Assembly: GCF_001457035.1 (NCBI RefSeq)
Contig: NZ_KQ758619.1
Location: 372,001-436,000, forward strand
Reading direction: 5' to 3'
From: Fictibacillus enclensis
GTDB taxonomy: Bacteria; Bacillota; Bacilli; Bacillales; Fictibacillaceae
Length of the DNA stretch: 64,000 bases
Part shown: positions 51,727-62,562 of the stretch, in pieces
How positions within the stretch are numbered: position 1 is the first letter of the stretch
How the letters are laid out: each line of letters opens with the position of its first letter
Program-made: the position numbers and the translations under genes
Notes under the pieces: generated by a model
Databases searched by the model: none
What the model was told of the DNA's origin: nothing
The model's input: only the letters and a program-made list of their open reading frames with translations

Positions 51727-52767
51727 ATGAAGAAGGTATTATCCGTTTTGGTGCTTGCGGCGCTTATATTTGCTGCCACAGCCCACGGTCAGGGTTTGCA
51801 GAAGGGCAAGAAGAGCGGTCAGGTCGTAATCGGCTTGAGCATTGATGATTTGAGGCTTGAGCGCTGGCAGAACGACCGCGATATTTTTGTAAAAGAAGCG
51901 AAAAAGCTTGGTGCGAAGGTAATGGTCCAGTCGGCCAATGGCGATGATACGAAGCAACTTTCCCAGTCGGAAAACCTGCTATCGCAAGGAGTCGATGTGC
52001 TTGTAGTGATTCCTCACAGTTCTGACGCCATGGCATCGGCAGTTGATTCAGCGGAAAAGCAGGGAGTGCCCGTTGTGGCGTATGATCGCCTTATTACAAA
52101 CTCGAATGTAACGGCTTACATTTCGTTTGATAACGTAAAAGTGGGCGAAATGCAGGCGGAATACCTCGTGAATAAAGTGCCAAAAGGAAACTACTTTTTG
52201 ATGGGCGGCTCTCCGACTGACAGCAACGCGAAGCTGTTCCGCAAAGGACAAATGAACGTGCTGCAGCCCTTGATCAAAAAAGGCGACATTAAAGTTGTTG
52301 GCAACCAGTGGGTGAAGGACTGGCAGGCAGATGAAGCGATGTCCATCATGGAAAACGGGCTCACGAGCAATAAAAACAACATTGATGCAGTAGTGGCATC
52401 CAATGACAGCACAGCAGGCGGAGCTATTCAGGCGCTTGCAGCACAAGGACTTGCCGGAAAAGTGGCGATTTCGGGTCAGGATGCGGATTTGGCAGGGGTA
52501 CAGCGGATTGCTGGCGGAACGCAAACGATGACAGTCTACAAACCAATCAAAAAACTCGCAACTGAAGCAGCCAAACTAGCAGTAGATGTCGCCCAAAAGA
52601 AAAAGATCAAAACGAACGGCAAGGTGAATAACGGGGAGAAGGACGTGCCATCCGTATTGCTCGATCCGATTGCCGTGGATAAAAAGAATATCAAGGAAAC
52701 GGTCGTGAAGGACGGCTTCCATAAGGAACAAGAGATTTACAAAAAAACGAACAACACTAAAGAGTAA
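51727..52767 (+). CDS. xylF: Xylose-type ABC substrate-binding protein
   Basis: 346 residues from the ATG at 51727 (MKKVLSVLVLAALIF), six bases behind GGGGAGGATG; the frame is open upstream but that part is not protein-like. Type I periplasmic-binding fold with VVIGLSIDDLRLERWQNDRD, which is characteristic of XylF, SQGVDVLVVIPHSS, VPVVAYDRLI and GQDADLAGVQRI. The signal peptide ends about ATAHGQ and has no Cys, so there is no lipobox. Binding proteins of Gram-positive importers are usually lipoproteins, as RbsB and the 61.2 kb protein here are. The substrate is inferred from the family; xylose or a related pentose is likely. Confidence 0.88.
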   Translation: MKKVLSVLVLAALIFAATAHGQGLQKGKKSGQVVIGLSIDDLRLERWQNDRDIFVKEAKKLGAKVMVQSANGDDTKQLSQSENLLSQGVDVLVVIPHSSDAMASAVDSAEKQGVPVVAYDRLITNSNVTAYISFDNVKVGEMQAEYLVNKVPKGNYFLMGGSPTDSNAKLFRKGQMNVLQPLIKKGDIKVVGNQWVKDWQADEAMSIMENGLTSNKNNIDAVVASNDSTAGGAIQALAAQGLAGKVAISGQDADLAGVQRIAGGTQTMTVYKPIKKLATEAAKLAVDVAQKKKIKTNGKVNNGEKDVPSVLLDPIAVDKKNIKETVVKDGFHKEQEIYKKTNNTKE

Positions 52768-52781
52768 CTGGAGGTTGCAAA

Positions 52782-54305
52782 ATGGGCAACGATATTCTTG
52801 TGATGAAACGCATCTCCAAAGAGTTTCCAGGTGTAAAAGCCCTTGATGAAGTCACTTTTTCCGTCAAAAGAGGTGAGATTCATGCCCTGTGCGGGGAAAA
52901 CGGCGCCGGAAAATCAACGCTGATGAAGGTGCTGAGCGGTATCTATCCACCAGGGACGTATGACGGGGATATCCTAGTAAATGGTGAAGTAAAGCAGTTT
53001 CATACGATCAAAGACTCGGAAAATGCCGGAATCTCCATCATTTATCAGGAACTCGCGCTCGCGCCAGAGTTAACGGTAGCGGAAAACATTTTCCTCGGGA
53101 ATGAAAGAGCACAAAAGGGCATCATTAACTGGGACCAGACGAATCTGGAGGCGAAAAGATGGCTCGATCAGGTGGGGCTGGATATCTCCCCTGATAAAAG
53201 AGTTAAGGATCTTGGCGTTGGCCAGCAGCAACTTGTTGAAATCGCAAAGGCACTTTCCAAAAAAAATGATCTGATCATCCTGGATGAACCTACAGCTGCC
53301 CTCACGGAAAGCGAGGTCGAAACACTGATCGGTATTCTGGAGGAGCTCAGGCGCCAGAATGTGACCTGCATCTATATTTCCCATAAGTTGAACGAAGTGA
53401 TGAGGCTTTGTGATTCGGTTACCGTTTTACGGGATGGGAAAACGATTGTTACGAAGCCGATCGATGATATGGATGAAGACAAAATCATTGCCTATATGGT
53501 CGGCCGGGAACTGACTCAGCTTTATCCGAAAAAAACCGGGGACTATATCGGTGGACCGGTTCTGGAAGTGAAAAACTTCAACGTCCATGACTATGCGGGC
53601 AGGCATGTAATTAAAGAGGCGAGCTTTATGGCGCGAAAAGGTGAGGTCCTGGGCATTGCCGGCCTGATGGGGTCTGGCCGGACGGAATTGTTTACGAGTC
53701 TTTTTGGTGCCTTTGAAGGAAAATACAGCGGAGAAATCACGATCGATGGGCAGAAAGCTTTTATTAAATCAGCAGCAGACGCCATTAAATGTGGCATGGC
53801 CTATGTATCCGAAGACCGGAAAAAGACGGGGCTCGTGCTCGATATGAGCATACGCAACAACACGACAATGGTGGCGCTTGATTCCGTCAGTGGAAACGGC
53901 ATTATTGATGAAGCCAAAGAGGTGCATGAAGCGGAGAAATACATGAAAGTGTTCAGGACAAAGGCGCCTTCCATCGAAACGAAGGTCGGCACGCTAAGCG
54001 GCGGGAACCAGCAGAAGGTGGTGCTCGGCAAATGGCTCATGACCAGTCCGAAAATCCTGATTCTCGATGAGCCTACAAGAGGAATTGATATCGGCGCAAA
54101 GTCGGAAATTTACGCCTTTATCCATGAGCTCGCCAAACAAGGAATCTCAATCATTATCATTTCTTCAGAACTGCCCGAAGTGCTCGGCATGGCCGATCGT
54201 GTGCTTGTCATGTCGGATGGCCGGATTGCCAAAGAGCTCTCCATCGAAGAGGCAGATCAAAATACCATTATGAAATGGGCTACAGGAGGGGCTGTCCATG
54301 CTTAA
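52782..54305 (+). CDS. xylG: Xylose-type ABC importer ATPase
   Basis: 507 residues, two ATP-binding domains. Domain 1: [35 protein letters not shown]. Domain 2: [40 protein letters not shown]. The insert SGIYPPGTYDGDILVNG in domain 1 is typical of XylG. CTGGAGG precedes the ATG; the end overlaps xylH by eight bases. Confidence 0.93.
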   Translation: MGNDILVMKRISKEFPGVKALDEVTFSVKRGEIHALCGENGAGKSTLMKVLSGIYPPGTYDGDILVNGEVKQFHTIKDSENAGISIIYQELALAPELTVAENIFLGNERAQKGIINWDQTNLEAKRWLDQVGLDISPDKRVKDLGVGQQQLVEIAKALSKKNDLIILDEPTAALTESEVETLIGILEELRRQNVTCIYISHKLNEVMRLCDSVTVLRDGKTIVTKPIDDMDEDKIIAYMVGRELTQLYPKKTGDYIGGPVLEVKNFNVHDYAGRHVIKEASFMARKGEVLGIAGLMGSGRTELFTSLFGAFEGKYSGEITIDGQKAFIKSAADAIKCGMAYVSEDRKKTGLVLDMSIRNNTTMVALDSVSGNGIIDEAKEVHEAEKYMKVFRTKAPSIETKVGTLSGGNQQKVVLGKWLMTSPKILILDEPTRGIDIGAKSEIYAFIHELAKQGISIIIISSELPEVLGMADRVLVMSDGRIAKELSIEEADQNTIMKWATGGAVHA

Positions 54306-55500
54306 TGCAAATGCGAATACACAAAGCAATCTTAATGATCCAGCGCCACAAAGGAAAGAAATTAAGCCAGAACAAAAAGGGAAATTCCGCCTGGATTTTC
54401 GTCAGTACTCACTTCTGATTGCCATTCTGGCGATTTTCGTTATCTTTACGATCGCGACAGACGGTTCATTCGTCACTTCGCGGAACCTGTCCAACCTGTT
54501 CCGCCAAATGTCGGTCACAGGGATCCTGGCTATCGGGATGACGCTTGTCATCGTTGCGGGGCATATTGATTTGTCCGTCGGCTCCCTGGTGGGTCTGACC
54601 GGGGGAATCGCCGCCATCCTTCATGTCTGGTATGACTGGAACACGTTTGCGGCCATCGGTGTCGCCCTTATCCTCGGTGTCATCCTTGGCGCTGTGCAAG
54701 GCTGGTGGATCGCTTATAAAAATGTGCCCGCGTTTATTGTGACGCTTGGCGGAATGATGGTGTTTCGAGGTATTCTGATCGGGGTAAGCAACGGGGAAAC
54801 GATCGCTCCGCTTCAGGATAATTTTAAAATGATCGGCCAGGGCTACATTCCATACACGGTCGGCTACATTATCGCCGTCATCGTTGTTGCCGCCTTGTTT
54901 GCTCTTTATTTTAAAAACCGTGTAAAAAAGATAAAGCTCGGCTTGCCGCTTGGCAATGAAAACGCGGCGTACGGAAGAGTTGCTCTTTTCTCGATCGTTT
55001 TTCTGCTGTTTGTCTACATGATGAACCGTTACCTTGGAATCCCGGCACCGATTATGGCAGTACTTGTTGTGGCAGGAATCTTTATTTTCCTTTCGCAAAG
55101 AACAACGTTTGGCCGCCATGTGTATGTAATCGGAGGCAACGCGGACGCCGCCAAATACTCGGGGATCAAAATCAAGCGCAATGTTCTCATCGTTTACATG
55201 CTGATGGGACTCCTCGCCGGAATTGCCGGAGTGCTCCTGACAAGCCGCCTGAACGCGGCAACCGTCGGGGCAGGGAACATGCTGGAACTGGATTCCATCG
55301 CAGCAGTCGTTATCGGGGGAACGAGCCTGATGGGTGGTGTCGGGACCATTATGGGTTCCATCATCGGAGCGCTGATCATGGTCAGCATCGATAACGGAAT
55401 GAGCATGATGAACATCGAGCCGTTCTGGCAGTACATTGTTAAGGGCTCTATTCTCGTGATAGCGGTTTGGATGGATGTTTCTACGAAAAGGAAGCAATAG
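54298..55500 (+). CDS. xylH: Xylose-type ABC importer permease
   Basis: 400 residues, longer than RbsC, as usual for XylH, because of a hydrophilic N-terminal tail (about 1-35) and extra helices in the middle (about 185-265). Signatures VIVAGHIDLSVGSLVGLTGG and VIGGTSLMGGVGTIMGSIIGA. It forms the membrane channel for the XylFGH importer. Confidence 0.92.
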   Translation: MLNANANTQSNLNDPAPQRKEIKPEQKGKFRLDFRQYSLLIAILAIFVIFTIATDGSFVTSRNLSNLFRQMSVTGILAIGMTLVIVAGHIDLSVGSLVGLTGGIAAILHVWYDWNTFAAIGVALILGVILGAVQGWWIAYKNVPAFIVTLGGMMVFRGILIGVSNGETIAPLQDNFKMIGQGYIPYTVGYIIAVIVVAALFALYFKNRVKKIKLGLPLGNENAAYGRVALFSIVFLLFVYMMNRYLGIPAPIMAVLVVAGIFIFLSQRTTFGRHVYVIGGNADAAKYSGIKIKRNVLIVYMLMGLLAGIAGVLLTSRLNAATVGAGNMLELDSIAAVVIGGTSLMGGVGTIMGSIIGALIMVSIDNGMSMMNIEPFWQYIVKGSILVIAVWMDVSTKRKQ

Positions 55501-55513
55501 GGAATAAAATAGG

Positions 55514-55545
55514 GAAAACCGTCCGGGAACTCGGGCGGCTTTCTT
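55514..55545 (+). terminator. Terminator of xylFGH
   Basis: AACCGTCCGGGAACTCGGGCGGCTTT: arms CCGTCCG and CGGGCGG with a T-rich tail. Confidence 0.82.
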
Positions 55546-55567
55546 TATTCGTCTTATACGGGAGGCG

Positions 55568-55650
55568 GTTTATGAAAATGACGTGATAGGCAACAACAGT
55601 TGCATGAATACCTTATCTAGAAAGTTGTTGTGCAGGAGTATGCATGTATA
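55568..55650 (+). repeat. Degenerate phased-repeat copy
   Basis: Leader GGTTTATGAAAATGACGTGA is well kept; the following units (GCAACAACA, GCATGAATACC, later GCATGTATACC) no longer keep the 21-bp step. The stretch to 55760 holds no gene I can support. Confidence 0.5.
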
Positions 55651-55763
55651 CCTACTAATATTCCCCAAATTAAAGTAATGATAGCCATAGGCAATGTAAA
55701 CCGTACTAATAATAATATGATGTAAACGGCTCCCGATGCAAAAGGAAAAGAGAGATTTTCGTA

Positions 55764-55797
55764 ATCGCCATGGACTTGGCGATCAAATTTTTTAATT
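55764..55797 (+). terminator. Hairpin, terminator-like
   Basis: ATCGCCA and TGGCGAT pair around six bases, followed by AAATTTTTTAA. No gene ends here. Confidence 0.45.
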
Positions 55798-55812
55798 TTA
55801 AAGCAGTAAAAT

Positions 55813-55838
55813 AAAAAACCACTCAGAGTGGTTTTTTA
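55813..55838. terminator. Terminator behind the small minus-strand gene
   Basis: AAAAAACCACT and AGTGGTTTTTT around CAG; it overlaps the end of the 51-codon gene. Confidence 0.75.
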
Positions 55839-55991
55839 ATCGCGCATTGCTCCTGCCTCTCGGGAAGTCATCGCACCTTGTCCTTCGCTTACATCTTTTT
55901 GAATTTCTTGTTTCACTTTTTGTGCATCAGTTCCGGAGAATTTTGGTTTCATTGGACCTAAGTCCTCTATAGCTTGTTGATCCTGTTGCAT
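55836..55991 (-). CDS. Small hydrophilic protein, about 51 residues
   Basis: On the minus strand AGGAGGAATTAT is followed by an ATG and a short frame: MQQDQQAIEDLGPMKPKFSG, then TDAQKVKQEIQKDVSEGQG and about twelve more residues. It is Gln/Lys/Asp-rich, without aromatic residues except one Phe, like small spore or stress proteins, but I cannot assign a family. The strong ribosome site and a terminator at the end support a real gene. I read the last codons by eye, and the exact stop may be off by one frame (alternative stop at 55824). Confidence 0.55.
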   Translation of the reverse strand: MQQDQQAIEDLGPMKPKFSGTDAQKVKQEIQKDVSEGQGAMTSREAGAMRD

Positions 55992-56082
55992 ATAATTCCT
56001 CCTCAATCTCTTGTTTAACCATCTTATTATTTACAAAAAAACCTTTTGTAACCAACGTTTTGCAAAATAACTGGCCAAACAG

Positions 56083-56289
56083 TTGTCCATTTTAAAAACA
56101 AACCAACACGTGAATATCCGGTTGACCACCAGAGCTCTCGTTTCGTTCAGGCGGTTTCCCTTTTCGACAGGCAGACTGACAAAAAAGGACTGGGCTTTCG
56201 TGGTCCAAAATCTTTCCGGTGGAGGACTCCAGTCTGTCGCTAAAATGGTAAACAAGCGGGTATGGGAATTAAATAAAGGCACTAAATGA
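56083..56289 (+). CDS. Possible small protein or gene remnant, 68 residues
   Basis: A frame from a TTG without a clear ribosome site (SILKTNQHVNIRL to SGGGLQSVAKMVNKRVWELN) ends two bases before a strong plus-strand terminator, which argues that transcription runs through it. It is basic, with no signal or membrane helix. It may be the 3' end of a longer lost gene. Not recognised. Confidence 0.35.
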   Translation: MSILKTNQHVNIRLTTRALVSFRRFPFSTGRLTKKDWAFVVQNLSGGGLQSVAKMVNKRVWELNKGTK

Positions 56290-56291
56290 TG

Positions 56292-56320
56292 AAAAGAGCG
56301 CTTGGTTAGCGCTCTTTTTT
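56292..56320 (+). terminator. Rho-independent terminator
   Basis: AAAAGAGCGCT-TGGTT-AGCGCTCTTTT with T-run, directly behind the frame ending at 56289. Confidence 0.85.
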
Positions 56321-56342
56321 GTGGGTTCTGCTATACGGCGGG

Positions 56343-56400
56343 GTTATGAAAACGCTGAGATATATGTACTTCAACTAAAAGTACCCTATAGTTGAAGTAC
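56343..56400 (+). repeat. Repeat leader with long hairpin
   Basis: GGTTATGAAAACG (leader-like) is followed by a perfect inverted repeat GTACTTCAACT (56366) / AGTTGAAGTAC (56390) around 13 bases. It sits right behind a terminator, as the other leader copies do. Confidence 0.55.
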
Positions 56401-56457
56401 ATTCTTTCAAATACTTTTTTTCATTTTGATAAAAAGGAGTAACGTGAAAAGTGGTCA

Positions 56458-58551
<2,094 letters not shown>

Positions 58552-59469
58552 ATGTTTGAACAATTATATAGACAAAGAATGGAACTCTCCAAACTCATAA
58601 ATGGCTACTTAAGTCAGAACGGTACTCACATGACGGCTATTCCGTCTTTGTTTTTCTCCCGTTACCCGAATAAAACTGGACCAAATTACGGAGTCCACAA
58701 GCCTTCCCTATGCATTGTCGTTCAAGGAATGAAAGAGGTATTCCTATCACAGGAACGATTTCAGTATGGTCCTGCCGATTATCTTGTTGCATCCGTTAAA
58801 CTGCCGATAACCGGACAAGTGACACAAGCCTCTTTGGAACAACCATACTTGGCTCTAAAACTTGAATTTACGCCGAGTGAAATAGTAGAGGTGTTACGTG
58901 ATACCCAAATAGAAGCTGATAAGAAGGAAAATGTGAAGAGAGGTATGTACGTCAGCAAAATAGAGCAACCTTTGCTAGACGCGGTAACTCGATTAGTTCG
59001 ACTCCTGGAAAATCCAAAGGAAATCCAGGTACTTGCTCCTCTAATTAGGAAAGAAATTATCTATAGAGTTCTCCAAGGAGAACATGGGGGGATACTGAAA
59101 CAAATTGCAATAGAAGGAAGTTACACCAATCAAATCAGTGATGTGATCGAGCATATCATGAAAAACTATGAAAAGTCTTTCAAAATTGAGGGACTTGCGG
59201 AAATAGGAAATATGAGTGTCTCCTCACTTCATCGACATTTTAAAGAGGTAACCGCAATGAGCCCGATCCAATTTCAAAAACAACTAAGGCTTCAAGAAGC
59301 CCGGAGCCTGTTGTTATCGGAAATACCGGATGCCGCTGATGTTGCCTTTCGGGTTGGCTATGAAAGTCCATCACAGTTCAGTCGTGAATATTCGCGAATG
59401 TTCGGTTTGCCGCCTAAAGAAGACATTAAGCGCCTCAAACAGAACAAGGATAAAACAATTAACGCTTGA
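58552..59469 (+). CDS. AraC family regulator (YqhC-like)
   Basis: 305 residues. N-terminal AraC_N cupin domain (about 40-190) with KPSLCIVVQGMKEVFLSQER and LVASVKLPITGQV, the pattern of E. coli YqhC, and a C-terminal double helix-turn-helix (FKIEGLAEIGNMSVSSLHRH, MSPIQFQKQLRLQEAR, DVAFRVGYESPSQFSREYSR). YqhC responds to aldehydes and activates the reductases YqhD and DkgA; two aldo/keto reductases lie divergently here, so the same logic is likely. AGGGGGA precedes the ATG. Confidence 0.9.
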   Translation: MFEQLYRQRMELSKLINGYLSQNGTHMTAIPSLFFSRYPNKTGPNYGVHKPSLCIVVQGMKEVFLSQERFQYGPADYLVASVKLPITGQVTQASLEQPYLALKLEFTPSEIVEVLRDTQIEADKKENVKRGMYVSKIEQPLLDAVTRLVRLLENPKEIQVLAPLIRKEIIYRVLQGEHGGILKQIAIEGSYTNQISDVIEHIMKNYEKSFKIEGLAEIGNMSVSSLHRHFKEVTAMSPIQFQKQLRLQEARSLLLSEIPDAADVAFRVGYESPSQFSREYSRMFGLPPKEDIKRLKQNKDKTINA

Positions 59470-59596
59470 GTTTCTGAAAACAGGTACAAATCGTGTGGTC
59501 TGGGGGAAGGTGCCAAATAAAAATTTACCTTCTGATTCATGCGTGGAGGTGTCCTGCCTCGTTCATAAGTAAGGAAGTAGTCCAATAGGTTTTCCT

Positions 59597-59625
59597 AAAA
59601 AGGCACTCCGTGGAGTGTCTTTTTG
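59597..59625 (+). terminator. Terminator of the AraC-type regulator
   Basis: AAAAAGGCACTCC-GTGGAGTGTCTTTTT; 130 bases behind the stop. Confidence 0.82.
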
Positions 59626-59642
59626 GTTTTTGTGCCTGGACA

Positions 59643-59696
59643 TTTTTATAAAAATGACTTGAAATACAAGCAGTCCTTGTCGAACCGTAAGTACCC
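59643..59696 (+). repeat. Phased-repeat copy, two units
   Basis: Leader TTTTTATAAAAATGACTTGA, then ACAAGCAGT at 59666 and GTAAGTACC at 59687 (spacing 21) with CTTGTCGAACC between. It starts 18 bases behind a terminator. Confidence 0.75.
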
Positions 59697-59710
59697 ATAT
59701 CTATTTGAGA

Positions 59711-59749
59711 TAAAAAAGACCTCATATCCACCGGATCATGAGGTCCTGT
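59711..59749 (-). terminator. Terminator of the decayed VOC gene
   Basis: On the minus strand GGACCTCAT and ATGAGGTC pair, followed by six T. Confidence 0.85.
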
Positions 59750-59752
59750 ACA

Positions 59753-59996
59753 CTATTTCTCCCAAAGCTCGACAAGTCGACCGTCAGGATCTTTAATCCA
59801 AGTAAACTTTCCATATTCACTAACCTCTTTGTCCTTTTCAAGAGGGACGCCAATTTGTTCAAGATGATGAATCGTTTCATTTCCTGGTTCGGGTGTAATC
59901 ATCGTCCCGTTCCAATTTTCCAGATGAATCCGCAGAGCACTTCACCGTACACCTTTTGTAGCTTCGAGATTCTTAACTCCAAAATATTCCTCCTAA
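59753..59996 (-). pseudogene. Decayed VOC (glyoxalase-like) gene
   Basis: The minus strand reads FGVKNLEATKGVR-stop, then ALRIHLENWNGTMITPEPGN, HHLEQIGVPLEKDKEV and FTWIKDPDGRLVELWEK with a normal stop. This is the pattern of small vicinal-oxygen-chelate proteins, but the middle (from the N-terminal helix to the third strand) is deleted and an in-frame stop interrupts it. The metal ligand Glu of VELWE is still present. AGGAGG before the first codons and the terminator behind are intact, so the damage is recent. Confidence 0.78.
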
Positions 59997-60057
59997 ACCT
60001 TTAATCATTGTATCTACCCCCTATTAAATTAAACTGAAAAATTTAGAAAATTTATAA

Positions 60058-60086
60058 TTGTCTAATTTACAATAAGCTGATATGAT
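60058..60086 (+). promoter_or_regulatory. Promoter of the LacI-type regulator gene
   Basis: TTGTCT (60058-60063) and TATGAT (60081-60086) with a 17-base spacer. Confidence 0.7.
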
Positions 60087-60107
60087 TAAATAACTCAGAA
60101 AATATCA

Positions 60108-60128
60108 GAAAATTTTTAAAAATATTTC
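60108..60128. promoter_or_regulatory. AT-rich inverted repeat, possible operator
   Basis: GAAAATTTTT-A-AAAATATTTC, an imperfect 21-bp palindrome downstream of the -10 and before the start codon; likely site of autoregulation. Confidence 0.4.
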
Positions 60129-60153
60129 CGAATGTGAACAAGGAGTTGCTGAA

Positions 60154-61170
60154 ATGAAAGTCACTTTGAAGGATATCGCTGAGGAAGTAAGCCTATCTAT
60201 TTCAACTGTATCAAGGGTATTAAATAATCATGCTAATTCAATTCCTGAAGAAATGAGAGAAAAAATATTTAAAGTTTCTAAAGAAATGGGATATAAAAAA
60301 CTTAATAATAGAAAAAACGAGAAAATAAATGAGAAAAAAATCGGTTGTGTAATTAATAATATTAAAAGTAAATACCAGGATCCGTACTTTTCTGAAATGA
60401 TTTATGGGGTAGAGCGGGAGCTGATTGAGCAAGGTTATAAAATGAGTTTTTCATACAATGATAAAGACTTAATCCATTTGGATCTTAAAGAAGAATATAA
60501 GGATGATACTTTGGGAGTTATTGTGGTTGGAGCACTACATGAAGATTTATTGAAGAATCTATCAAATAGTGTCCCTTATGTAATTTCTGTAGGAGGTAAA
60601 CCGGGGCTTAATATTGATTATGTAACAGTAGATTTTAAAGAAGCGGCTAAAAGGGCAACTGATTACTTGATAGGGTTGGGGCATGAAAAAATTGCATGTA
60701 TTAGTTCAAGTTCTTCCGCTCTTAATATACCTGCGGAAGAAGATGATAGATTCATTGGCTTTCAGGAAGTATTGGCTTCCCACAAGCTGCAATTAAAAAA
60801 AGAGTGGATTCAAGATGGGCTTTTTACAATTGAAGGCGGCTATAAAGCAATGAAGAGAATTTTGATGGATAAAGAGTTGCCTACTGCTGTTTTTACAGCA
60901 AGTGACCGCATGGCTCACGGTGCATATAAAGCCATACAGGAATATGGTTTGTCCATTCCCAAGGATATTTCTATTGTTTCTTTTGATAACATCGAAATGT
61001 CGAAATACGTAAATCCGCAGTTATCTACCATTCATGTTCATAAGGAGGACATGGGCAGAATCGCTGTCAAAATGTTACTCCAAAGAATGGATGATAGTAT
61101 TCGCTTTCCGCTAACGACTTACTTGCCCACTGAATTAATTGTTCGTGAAAGCTGCGAACCATTAACATAA
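60154..61170 (+). CDS. LacI family transcriptional regulator
   Basis: 338 residues. N-terminal helix-turn-helix VTLKDIAEEVSLSISTVSR and hinge, then a sugar-binding-like effector domain (YFSEMIYGVERELIEQGYKM, ATDYLIGLGHEKIACIS, TAVFTASDRMAHGAYKAIQE, ISIVSFDNIEMSKYVNPQLS). It is AT-rich compared with the neighbours. It probably controls the ABC sugar transporter genes directly downstream. AAGGAG precedes the ATG. Confidence 0.9.
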   Translation: MKVTLKDIAEEVSLSISTVSRVLNNHANSIPEEMREKIFKVSKEMGYKKLNNRKNEKINEKKIGCVINNIKSKYQDPYFSEMIYGVERELIEQGYKMSFSYNDKDLIHLDLKEEYKDDTLGVIVVGALHEDLLKNLSNSVPYVISVGGKPGLNIDYVTVDFKEAAKRATDYLIGLGHEKIACISSSSSALNIPAEEDDRFIGFQEVLASHKLQLKKEWIQDGLFTIEGGYKAMKRILMDKELPTAVFTASDRMAHGAYKAIQEYGLSIPKDISIVSFDNIEMSKYVNPQLSTIHVHKEDMGRIAVKMLLQRMDDSIRFPLTTYLPTELIVRESCEPLT

Positions 61171-61239
61171 ATTTTTGTTCCATGAAAGGGGGATCGGCGT
61201 TAAGTAGTTGTTCCACATATTGAAAAGGGAGGATTAATA

Positions 61240-62544
61240 ATGAAAGCGCTTTTAATTGGTAAAAACCTTTTTATGTTGATGTTAGTAGTTTCTCTCCTTG
61301 GTGGATGTGCCGCATCGAATTCGAATACTTCAGAGGACGCAGGAAAAAAGAACGGCAAAGAAACAATTGAGTTTGTATATTGGGCAGCAGCTGGGGGCGA
61401 AGAAAAAGGATTTAATGATTTAGTAAGCAAATTCGAATCAGAGAATCCTGATATAAAAGTAAAGAAAAGCCAAGTGCCTCCTCCGAATCAGGGTGATTAT
61501 TATACAAAAATACAAACTCGAATGGGTGGAGATGATGCACCTGATGTCTTCCGGGTCCAATATCAAAAGATTGGCGAGTTTTCCAGTCAGGGCGCATTGA
61601 TGGACTTGACAGACGTTGTAGGTAAAGACAAGGAAAACTACAACCCAAGTTTACTGACAGCTGTTACTTATAAAAATAAGATTTATGGCTTGCCGCACCA
61701 TACAGACACGCTAGCCGTTTTTTACAATAAAACGTTCCTTGATAAATTGAATATAAAAGCTCCTGACAATTTGAAGGACGCATGGACATGGGATCAATTA
61801 TTAGATGTTGCAAAAAAAATCGAGGACAAAAAGTTAGCACCAAACGGTATAGCGGCTAACATATCTGCTTCATCTGCCTACAGAACACTTCCCTTCTTTT
61901 TTGAAAATGGAGCTTCATTGCTAACGAAAGACTTAAAGAAAGCAAATGTGAATACACCTGAAGCAACCGAAACTTTAGCCTTTCTTCAAAAAATGTATAA
62001 GAACTATATGTCTAAAGGCAACAGCATGAAAGGCGCAGATGATCCAAATATGTTATTTACTTCAGGTAATGCAGGGCTCTTTATTACGGGGAACTGGATG
62101 ATTCCATTGTTTGAAAAAGATATGAAGGATGAATGGGGCGTTACATACATGCCTGTGAAGGATAGTGCTGCGTCGGATTTAGGAGGAAACGGATTGGCGG
62201 TACCGGCAAATAGCAAACACTCCAAAGCCGCAAAGAAATTTATTGCATTTATGGGTGAAAAGGAAAATATGAAGACATTTGTAGAGGAAGGTCTGTTCTT
62301 ACCTAGCCGCACAGATGTTAAGGGACCGTTTGAATATCAAATCAAAGATCCAAAAATGATGAATTTATTTATTGAACAATCTCAAACCGTGCCGGTAGAT
62401 TTAGCGAAAACGGTGACCATTCCGGAGTTCAGTAAAGTGAATCAGGCATTAGGAGATTCTTTTGAAGCGTTATATACCCAGAATGCTTCTCCTGAGAAAA
62501 CAGCGAAAGAATTGGAAGAAAAAATAAATTCAATCCTGAAATAG
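61240..62544 (+). CDS. Sugar ABC transporter substrate-binding lipoprotein
   Basis: 434 residues, family 1 (MalE/UgpB-like) binding protein. Lipobox LLGGC with Cys at about 23, followed by an Asn/Ser/Lys-rich linker. Domain motifs: EFVYWAAAGGEEKGFNDLVS, TRMGGDDAPDVFRVQ, YGLPHHTDTLAVFYNKTF, FTSGNAGLFITGNWM. It captures a sugar, likely an oligosaccharide or glycoside, for the two permeases that follow. GGGAGG precedes the ATG. Confidence 0.92.
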   Translation: MKALLIGKNLFMLMLVVSLLGGCAASNSNTSEDAGKKNGKETIEFVYWAAAGGEEKGFNDLVSKFESENPDIKVKKSQVPPPNQGDYYTKIQTRMGGDDAPDVFRVQYQKIGEFSSQGALMDLTDVVGKDKENYNPSLLTAVTYKNKIYGLPHHTDTLAVFYNKTFLDKLNIKAPDNLKDAWTWDQLLDVAKKIEDKKLAPNGIAANISASSAYRTLPFFFENGASLLTKDLKKANVNTPEATETLAFLQKMYKNYMSKGNSMKGADDPNMLFTSGNAGLFITGNWMIPLFEKDMKDEWGVTYMPVKDSAASDLGGNGLAVPANSKHSKAAKKFIAFMGEKENMKTFVEEGLFLPSRTDVKGPFEYQIKDPKMMNLFIEQSQTVPVDLAKTVTIPEFSKVNQALGDSFEALYTQNASPEKTAKELEEKINSILK

Positions 62545-62562
62545 AATGAAGGGGGGAGGACA

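Noticed and set aside
54466-55497. Open frame of about 340 codons on the minus strand inside xylH
   Set aside because: Its composition is extremely rich in Asp, His, Arg and Asn, typical of the reverse of membrane-protein codons; no start signal.
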